DNA from: Labia minor
Taxonomy: Eukaryota > Arthropoda > Insecta > Dermaptera > Spongiphoridae
Assembly: GCA_963082975.1 (NCBI GenBank)
Contig: OY720350.1
Coordinates: 50,298,734-50,362,733, forward strand
DNA length: 64,000 nucleotides
Reading direction: 5' to 3'
The translations under genes were made by a program, and so were the position numbers. Under the pieces are notes generated by a model that was given only the letters and a program-made list of their open reading frames with translations, was not told where the DNA came from and ran no database searches. The stretch's first letter is position 1. Every line of letters begins with the position of its first letter. This document shows positions 56,370 to 64,000 of this stretch, one piece after another.

Positions 56370-56640
56370 ATTCTCTGCAGCTGTCTGTCCAGTGTCGGCA
56401 CCATTTTGATAAATCAATCAATTTGCTCAGTGAGGCTTGGCCAACATGGAAGTAGCATTAGCTAGAGAAGTCACTTGGCTGTTCTGGCCTGTCGTTCATT
56501 AGATTAACTAATGATCCGCCCACCAGATAGCGCATCTGTCACACGATACAACTAAATATGATTAACGTTGCATTTGCCGAGTTAAGCGGCAAAACAACAA
56601 CTACAACAACAACATCCGAACAGCAGCAGCCGGTTAACCA
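56370..56640. promoter_or_regulatory. Candidate regulatory island with inverted CATTAG sites
   Basis: Unique block with CATTAGATTAACTAATG (56498-56514, inverted homeodomain-like halves), CAGATAGCGCATCTG (inverted E-box-like halves), GGCCTGTCG and (AAC)n/(CAG)n near 56590-56630. High complexity, no ORF. One of the better enhancer candidates. Confidence 0.4.
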
Positions 56641-57559
56641 ATTTAATTTTTTTTTTTTTTTTAGTTTTTATCTTAATTGAGACCCGATCGTCCATTTTAG
56701 ACGTTTTCATTTCGATAATTATGATGGATTGATTTTATATATAAGTTGAAATATATGTTTCAGAAAAGGAGAAAGAGAGAGGCGATATGACATTAGAAGA
56801 CAAAAAAAAAACGAAGAAAGATTGAAAAAGAGTCATTTGTCGAGGAATAAAAAACAAGATGTGTGTGATGGCGTGTGGGATTGTGAGAAAGTTGTCCGGT
56901 TCTATATACAAAGTACCGTCTAAACGAACAGATTCTATCTATCTATCTTCATTTTCGTTCGGTTTTTTTTTCTGAAATATTTTACCAATTTACCAATCTT
57001 TCAGTGATATTTTGCTATTTTTTTTTATTTGACAAATTTATTAATGATCATTTTGATTGTTATGTTTTTTTCTAGTTTGCAAAAATAGTCTTCAATTAAT
57101 CATCTAATCATCCAATCAAGAATTGAAAGTTTACAAGATTGGTGAAGCTTTGTAACCATTGATTGACTGATAAAAAATGAGATAAAAAAAATTAGAGGTA
57201 TTTTTTTTTTAATATTCAATCTATAATCATGAGAACTTCAAAAATATTTCCTGCAAACTTCATATTATAATCTATACACAGGTTTAAAAATGATACAAAT
57301 GAATCTAAATTTTAGTATAAAATGTTTAGGTTCTATAATTTTTATAAAATAAATTAAAATTATATTTTAATCACATATAACTAAATCTTAAATTAATTTT
57401 ATTTTACTTGAATATTTTTGTAAACAAAGTACTCATTGAAATAATTTCTCATATTTTTCTCAAATAATTCGCAAACTTTTTAAATTAAATTGTCATTCAT
57501 TTTAATTTTCTTTTATTCATTTTTTTTTTTAAATAAAAGTTATATTTCATTCATCTTCG
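56641..57559. other. AT-rich DNA without a recognised feature
   Basis: AT-rich with purine-rich tracts near 56765-56850. No gene. Confidence 0.45.
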
Positions 57560-57690
57560 TCTTCCCTCCCTTGACTAACCAAATTAAAAGCTCCTTGAGG
57601 AAAATGAGCGTTTACTGTTCAACAGGGCGGAGCTGTTTCGTTTTTTCTTTCTCTTGTCGCGCATTCATCTCACCAGTCTAGTCCCAAAAA
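57560..57690. other. Short complex island
   Basis: CTCCTTGAGGAAAATGAGCG and GGGCGGAGCTGTTTCG are unique, non-coding, more GC than flanks. Too short to interpret. Confidence 0.2.
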
Positions 57691-59344
57691 TGTTTTTACC
57701 TTAATAAAAAAGAAAAAAAAAAAAAAAAAACGAAAAAACTGCTCCCTGTCTCTCAATCTCTTGGTCTTTTATCAGCTCCATCGCCATCAACTACTTCCTC
57801 TCTTTTGAAAAGCAAGACATAATGATTAATTAATCATTTTTTTTCTCTTACTCTACACTCTATTCACTTGGTTATATTTATTTATTTAAGAATCATTTAG
57901 TAACGAATGAATTTAATTGACCAAATATATACTTATGTAAAGAGTGAAGCTCATTATAAACGAATTACTTCATATAAGATTGAGATTAGAAATATAAATA
58001 ACGATAAAACAAATTGAGGTAAATTATAATGTTAAAACATACATACGATTTGACTAATTTTAAACAAATGATTGTTGATGTTTGTTTGTAGTTTGAATTT
58101 TTTTTATATTAATGTTAAAATTTCGGGGAAGAAAAAAAAAATGAAAATATACATCTGTTATACTTATTATACTTGTATATAAGGAATGTTTCTCTTTTTT
58201 AATAATTAAATTTAAATTTATAATATTTGGAACTTCTATGCCCTTTAAAATATAGGAAAAATATAAGAAAATGCCTTAATCTTTTCAAATAATAGTACAA
58301 TATGTAAAATGAACTAATGTATTTATATTTACTATAGTATAACATTGATATGGAATGAATAATTTTGAAATTAGACTATATAATTATGGAAAGAAACACT
58401 TTTTGAAATTCATTCATCGATGATTCATTCCTTTTTTATTCTGAAATGATTAGACACTTAAAAATCATCAAAATATGGTATAAATGGGAACGTTACGTAC
58501 CCTCTAGGCATTTTTTTCGACTCATTAAATTTTTAAATCAGTATGAATCAGTATTTGGCATTGAACTCAGGTATCATCGCTTCATTTACCTAAGAACTGT
58601 GGGAGAGATAGAAATTGGATGGAGAGGGAGAACTTCCTAGAGTTGGTCATTTATCGAAACACGTCTCTTTTTTTCCAAGTTCATTTTTCAAACACTAATG
58701 GAATGTTATGTAATCTTTAATCAATTCAATCTTAAACCAAAAAAAAATAAAAAATAAAAAATAAAACAGAGACATCTTTCTTAAACAAAGTCATTAGGAG
58801 GTTTATAGACTGGTACCTAAAAAGTAAAGTGTTACTTTTATGATTTTTATTTTCCGATCTTTTTAGTAAAGAATAAATAATAAAATATTATTTTCCTTGT
58901 TCTAAAAAAAAACAAGAATGAAAATGAGTGTGATAAGATCTTACAACTAAAACCAATCACAATAATATTTTGAAAAAAGCTCAATTAATATGCGATAAAA
59001 TTAGTATAGGAGTAAATATAAACATAAATTTAAATTCAAATTATAAATCCACCCCATGCAAAGTTTTTAAAATAATTATATTATTTTATTGTGTGTTAAC
59101 CAATCATGAAAGTTACTAAAGACAAGGAAAGAGAGCTAAATAAGGCAATATCTGGAGAGGGTATAAGAGTTATGACTGATAGAGAGTATAGAGAATATTT
59201 CACACACACACATGAATGGAATGACTATAAGACGAGATATATAGTTTCTAGTGGCGGACTAAAATGACTAAATCAATAAAGCTTATTGACAGGTAAGCAT
59301 AATGTAAATAGAAAAATCATAAAATGTTCAAATGAAAAATTGAT
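57691..59344. other. AT-rich intergenic DNA
   Basis: Mostly AT-rich; (CA)n at 59199-59210. The 64-codon frame at 58446 is not supported by domain or splice evidence. Confidence 0.45.
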
Positions 59345-59345
59345 T

Positions 59346-59957
59346 AGCTGGAGTGTCTCCACTCGACTATCTCGCAATTTGAATTGGATTAAATAACATA
59401 ATATATTATATTTAAATTAAATTTAATTAATTATAAATTATAAATAATAAATAATAAATATTAAACCAGCGCATGTTTGGCTTTTTGTTGATGGCATCAC
59501 GTCACGTGTTGGCGCGTGAGATTTGCAGTGTTAAAATATTAATTCTGGTAATTTCAGCGAATCAATCAAGCTGAAATTCTATATATAGCAGTTTTATACA
59601 ATTATTAATCATGTGAAAAATTATCAAACATATATCTTTATTTTTACGGTCACTTTAGAGGAAAAAAAATCAAAACGTTGTAGGTAATGACCCTCTTCCG
59701 GTTGAGCTACATTTTTCAAAAGTTGATAGAAAACTACGAATTTTGAATAATGCTCATGTACCAAATTTCATCATTCTAGCTCAAACCGTTTTTGCGTAAT
59801 CTTGGTTACATACATACACACATATACACACACACAGAGACATTTTTCTCAACCTTAGTGAAAATGATTCAGGAACCCTCAAAACGTATAAAAACATCAA
59901 AATCTCAACATCGAAAATTTTCGTGATCGCAATACTATATCTTATGGGATAGTAAAA
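59346..59957 (-). repeat. Family A copy 9, reverse orientation
   Basis: Read in reverse it starts TTTTTACTATCCCATAAGAT, has (GT)n (59815-59836), AAAACGGTTTGAGC, and ends GCGAGATAGTCGAGTGGAGA plus CACTCCAGCTAAT. A nearly full copy and the only inverted one, apart from the arm at 30783. Confidence 0.85.
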
Positions 59958-60563
59958 ATGACTGTAAATAAAAAATATTTTAAAATGGGGTGGAGCTCCA
60001 CCCTGTTGGAATATGAAGTCCTGTGAATTTTTGTTAACTTGAGGGAATAGGTATAAAAATTGTTAATTTTGAATTTGTCCCCTTAAAGAAATACGAATTT
60101 AGGAAAAATAGAATATTATTATGTAAAAGACAAAGAGACGGAATATCGGCCTAATTGAAATAAAGTTTGATTAATATTTAAAATTAACCGATATGTGGAG
60201 CATACACTTTCTAAATCATAAATATTTTTTTTATTATTTTTAAAAAATTAATATAATAATAATAATTAATAAATAATATCCTTGCTCTGATGATTTTAGG
60301 TCATTTTCATGATTTACTCTTAAACAGCACAAAATAAACAATATTGTTTTAATATATTAAACATTAAATAATTCATTATTAAGAGTTCTTAAAAAATATT
60401 ATTATACAATGCTCATTTTGAATTAATTTTAATATAATATTAAATATTTAATGATAAATGCAACAAGTAATTATATATTCATTCTTCATTTTAATAAGGA
60501 TATAATTTAAATTTTCTTTAACTAATTATGTGATAAATATTTAATCTAAACCGAATATTCTTA
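59958..60563. other. AT-rich DNA without a recognised feature
   Basis: AT-rich. GTGGAGCTCCACCCTG (59991-60006) is a short palindromic patch. Nothing else. Confidence 0.4.
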
Positions 60564-60654
60564 TTAACACGTTCCCGCCGGCTCCATAATTTGGCTATTT
60601 ATTTTATGTAGCGGCATGAGCCACCGGTGGTACATACCAGAGGGGACGTGTTAA
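60564..60654. mobile_element. piggyBac-like MITE in TTAA
   Basis: TTAA at both ends (60564-60567 and 60651-60654). Inverted ends CACGTTCCCGCC and (reversed) CACGTCCCCTC. The 83-bp core includes GCCGGCTC and GAGCCACCGGTGG, inverted to each other. The size fits a very short non-autonomous element. Confidence 0.65.
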
Positions 60655-60879
60655 GTTAAACAATTATTATACTTTATTCATCATTTTTAAAAATATCATA
60701 AACAATAATTAAGTTAATTGGATCAAATCTTTTTTTTTTCAAATTGTTTGGGTTCAGTTTCAAAAGAATAGAAAAATATAAAAAAAAAAAAAATTGTTGA
60801 AGAAATATATATATATAATAAAAGTCCTGACTGTACTTTTTACTAAAAGAACAGAAAAAAACCGTTCGTATCGTAACCT
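60655..60879. other. AT-rich DNA without a recognised feature
   Basis: AT-rich with poly-T and poly-A runs. Confidence 0.4.
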
Positions 60880-61245
60880 TAATCGAAACTAAAGTGCTTT
60901 AAATGATATCGAAAACCTCCCCCTGCTGTTGAGGGTGGTTGTAGGCGTCAGTCTGTGACCCGCAAACGTCGCACCTGCAGTTAAGGGTCATTTAAGTGAA
61001 TAGAGGGGGGGATTGAGCCTTTTCTCTCCCTTAACGGACACAATGTCGTTAAGGGGGAACGGCATCTCCTCCCTCACACTGTCCTACTTGAATCAAAATG
61101 TATTAAGGAGGGGGACACTTTTTGTTCGTCATCTTATTAAACTCTCATTACAGAGAAAAATACAGCCGTTTAACTTAGCACCGATGGGAGAAACTAGACT
61201 CGAAATCATTTATCATTATTTTCATGCATTGATGCTCGACTAACG
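60880..61245. promoter_or_regulatory. Candidate regulatory island
   Basis: Unique block, higher GC, with CCCCCTGCTGTTGAGGGTGG, GCACCTGCAGTTAAGGGTC and TCGTTAAGGGGGAACGGC; the AGTTAAGGG/CGTTAAGGG word recurs. The 76-codon frame at 61013 lacks any domain. Probably non-coding. Confidence 0.3.
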
Positions 61246-61912
61246 ACCAAATTTGTTATTTTATTCATTTGTTTTTTTTTTTATATATATATATATAAAT
61301 ATATTGTTCAGTTTATAGGGATAATATGATTCTTGATTAGCCACAAATTTGTGGTTTATTTCGGAATTTAAAAAAAAGAGACAGTCGCAAGGGTCGGAGG
61401 GGACATTAAAAAAAAAAAAAAAAGAATGAAGTAAAGAAGTTTTGGTGGGAACTCGGCGATTATTCCATTATTTAAATTTCGGTAAAAAAATCGGTAGTTA
61501 AAGGGAAAAATGAACGATAAAATTATAGAGAAATTTAGACAATTGCATAAATTACTATATTTTATTACTATTATTAGTAATATAATTAGTTTTTCTCTTT
61601 CAAATGTAGAGCGCAATAAAGTCAAAAACAATTGGTGTTGAACGAGGTAACATGAAGGTGGTTGTTACGGGGGGGGGGGAGGGGTAAAGCGTCTACTAAG
61701 ACAAATATTAAAACTTATTTATAATTTTAGAAAGGAACTATAATCTTTGTTCTCCAAGGATGAAAGAAATCACACAAGATTAAAAATCTCTATTTGAAAA
61801 TAATCAATTGAATATTTTCGAAAAGATATGAAATATATTTATATGTAAAATAAATTCTGAATCATAATCCCAGGTGTACACAATGTGACCCTTTTTATAT
61901 ATATAAAAAATA
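61246..61912. other. AT-rich DNA with poly-G run
   Basis: AT-rich, with (AT)n near 61286-61300 and a G-run at 61669-61684. No gene. Confidence 0.4.
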
Positions 61913-61962
61913 TAAGCTGTGACCAGGCACAGAATCGACCGACGATTTTCAAACAACATTAT
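61913..61962 (-). repeat. Family B hairpin-end relic
   Basis: GCTGTGACCAGGCACAGAAT then CGACCGACGATTTTC resembles TTGACCTGTGGCCAGGTCCG and ACCGACCGACGGTTT with several changes. Probably the hairpin end of the copy whose remainder begins near 63100. Confidence 0.4.
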
Positions 61963-62079
61963 ATATATTTATTTATTTAAATATATATAAAGTATAAAAA
62001 AAAATATTTTTAAAACTTAAATTAAAATGACTAAATTATATTATCTTAGTTTTTATTTTTAGTTTAATTAATCAACTAT

Positions 62080-62135
62080 TTATCAATGGCGCAACCAGGG
62101 GAGGGTTAGGATTTTAACCCCTCCCCCCCCAGAAG
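62080..62135. repeat. GGGTTA/TAACCC hairpin, possible transposon end
   Basis: GCGCAACCAGGGGAGGGTTA faces TTTTAACCCCTCCCCCCC, giving an inverted GGGGAGGGTTA/TAACCCCTCCCC pair 7 bases apart. Ends of this form mark some animal DNA transposons, but no partner end was found. Confidence 0.35.
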
Positions 62136-62939
62136 AGAAAAAAAAATTCAAATTGCTATTATGTACTTTTTATTAAAAAACAAAATTCTTAATGTATAAC
62201 TTAGTGTATAAAAAATAAGTTTATTTTATTTTAAAAAAATTTTATCAAAAATAAAAATTGCTTATTTTTTCGTACAGAATTTAATATAAGAAATAAAAAA
62301 ATTATTTTATTATTTCTCCTAAATCGTAAAAAACAAAAGACTTAATATAAGATTACTAGATAGTTGTGAAATTTAACTATTATTTAAATATAAATTAATT
62401 AAAAATTAAAAATATTATTGAAATTCTAAATAATTATTAATACATTAATTGCTAATTTCATAAAAATTTTGAAGGGAAGACTAATTTTTTCAAAAGCTTT
62501 CGAAATCTTAAAGTAGTTTTTTTTATAAATAACTCCTTTATTATTAAGTTGAGGTAAAAATGAATATAATGAAACTTTTAGTAAATTCGATTCCCTATAA
62601 ATTTAATACGATAGTATGATAATTCTCATAAAAATCGGTATTTATTGAGAAAATCAATAAAATGTGCATTGAGACACCTCTTTAAACTACCCTTACTTAT
62701 GGTCCGATCTTGTCCAAAAACAATCCAATCCTCGCCCATCATTCCCAAAAAACAATCATTCCATGAGGAAAGCTAAAATGATTTACTTATAGCTGGAAAA
62801 AAATATTTTCTTTCTAAATCTGTGAATACGAGTAAATAAAAGACAAAATTAAATTTTTTTGCCAGATTTTGTAAAATCAGTGTTTCATTTACAAAACTTT
62901 TTTAAATATTTAATTAAAAAAAAAATCTTCATGAAAATT
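62136..62939. other. AT-rich DNA without a recognised feature
   Basis: AT-rich. No supported feature. Confidence 0.4.
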
Positions 62940-63045
62940 TGTCTTTGAGAGAACCCTGGGGGGGGGGGGGGCCGCCATAGGAAGGTGGAGCGGCTAGTCA
63001 AAAACCCCCCAGGATCAAATCCTGGTTGTCCCACTGTATTTATCA
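62940..63045 (+). repeat. tRNA-like patch after poly-G
   Basis: A poly-G run, then GCCGCCATAGGAAGGTGG and AGGATCAAATCCTGGTTG, the latter like a T-arm with a B-box-like GATCAAATCC. Too degenerate for a tRNA gene. Could be a SINE head or part of the interrupting insertion. Confidence 0.3.
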
Positions 63046-63099
63046 ATACTATATTTTAAGTGAAATATTTTCTGAAAATGAATATAAAATTAATTCTTT

Positions 63100-63480
63100 G
63101 TAAACTACCACTTCCAGATATTAATAATAATAATATTGATGTATTAAGAAAATATACCTAATTTTATCAAAATCCGTTGAGCCGTTCAAGCTATACACGT
63201 CTAGACGGACACACAATGGACAGACGGACGGACAGACATCATGTTAAAGATATTTTTTCTGTTAACAAAATGTAGGATTCGTGGAGATATGTAAAAATCT
63301 TTACCTATGAAATTTGGTGTGAAACCACTTCCGTTTTTCAGATATACACCAAAAGTTGATGAATTCATCGTACTGATGATTTAAGCAAATATATCAAATT
63401 TTATCAAAATCCGTAGGGCCGTTCAAACTGTACATGTCTATACGGACACACAGACGGACAGGCATCATACTAATCAACAC
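63100..63480 (-). repeat. Family B-related fragment with repeated unit
   Basis: Two successive units, each with CACTTCC, TTTTATCAAAATCCGT, GCCGTTCAA and a (GGAC/AGAC)n-like tract followed by CATCAT (63208-63242 and 63452-63470). Order and motifs match family B, but divergence is high. The end TACTATCG...GGTCGGT is missing. Confidence 0.6.
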
Positions 63481-63659
63481 CCCCCCATTTCTCATTCAAC
63501 CCAAAATTTCACCTCTTATATATAACTAGAAAGGGTTACATTGGGTTTGCCTGAGTTATTCATATTTTATTTTATAAATATATTTAATGTATTTTTGTGA
63601 AATATTTAAAATGAATTTGAAAACATTAGCTTATTGATAAGAATTAATAACTTTTGATT
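63481..63659. other. Unannotated AT-rich spacer
   Basis: No feature seen. Confidence 0.4.
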
Positions 63660-63860
63660 GTAATTTATTCTAAAGACCAGGAGCGGGTCACATATCCGAG
63701 GTCAGATAAATAGAACGGGGATTTTAATTGAAGGGGCCGTACCTGTCCTGTCCAGATGGCTGTGTCATTAAGCCAGGAACCGGACAAACCTCTTGGATAT
63801 CTATCTAGTAGAACAAAAAAGAATGGCCAAAAAACAAACGCGTACACACACAGGATGTCA
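63660..63860. promoter_or_regulatory. Candidate regulatory island
   Basis: Unique higher-GC block with GAGCGGGTCACATATCC, GAGGTCAGATAAATAG and GTCCAGATGGCTGTGTC. The 60-codon minus frame has no domain. Possible nuclear-receptor (AGGTCA) and E-box-like (CAGATG) words; inference only. Confidence 0.25.
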
Positions 63861-64000
63861 ACCTTAAGTTGAACTTTTTTTTCTTATTATTAATATTAGT
63901 ATTCAACATTCATAGAAGAGATAATATATTATTTAATAGTAGAGAAGTTCTTTTACCCATTAAACTTTAAATTAGCATTTAAAAATATTAATCTTATAAT

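Overview
The window looks like an AT-rich, gene-poor stretch of an animal nuclear genome, most probably an insect or another arthropod. Reasons: one spliced gene with GT-AG introns, many mariner, hAT, piggyBac-like and Helitron-type DNA elements, 5'-truncated LINEs, tRNA-headed SINEs and long (AT)n arrays. There is no operon structure. I cannot name the order or species from sequence alone.

Only one convincing host protein gene is present: a three-exon gene on the minus strand (43237 to 41794). It encodes a 232-residue secreted protein with a signal peptide, a furin-type site, a glycine-rich linker and a helical, cysteine-rich C-terminal exon. It has a TATA box at 43289-43295 and a candidate poly(A) signal at 41641-41646. 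I do not recognise its family.

The best recognisable repeats belong to compact non-autonomous elements sharing one blueprint: a 5' end beginning TTTTTAC, a microsatellite soon after it, short subterminal inverted repeats, and a terminal hairpin at the 3' end. Family A has nine copies: 5406, 15840, 30372, 31936, 47322, 49058, 50687, 51747 and 59346 (reverse). Family B has four main copies (16769, 37300, 44746, 48438) plus relics. Family C lies at 895 and 37850. The layout fits non-autonomous Helentrons (HINE/DINE-1-like). Two classical Helitron derivatives (13976-14646 and 18424-19089) end in CTAG between A and T. Other DNA elements are four mariner deletion derivatives or relics plus one older relic, three hAT-type pieces (two with 8-bp duplications), a TTAA-flanked piggyBac-like MITE, and several fold-back elements.

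Retroelements are LINE fragments (14188, 22575, 23606, 34160, 41195), two SINE families (SINE1 at 9926; SINE2 at 20866 and 35743), and a tRNA-headed insertion joined to a LINE endonuclease segment (55297-55808) flanked by an 18-bp target duplication. Another notable feature is a 535-bp inverted repeat with arms identical by eye (30783-31317 and 31815-32349), one arm of which interrupts a family A copy.

Between repeats lie unique islands of a few hundred bases with higher GC and homeodomain-like TAATTA, CTAATCC or E-box-like motifs, set in AT-rich DNA with no credible ORFs. These could be cis-regulatory elements of a distant gene or a large intron; this is inference and needs conservation data. 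I found no rRNA, intact tRNA gene, CRISPR array or bacterial insertion sequence.
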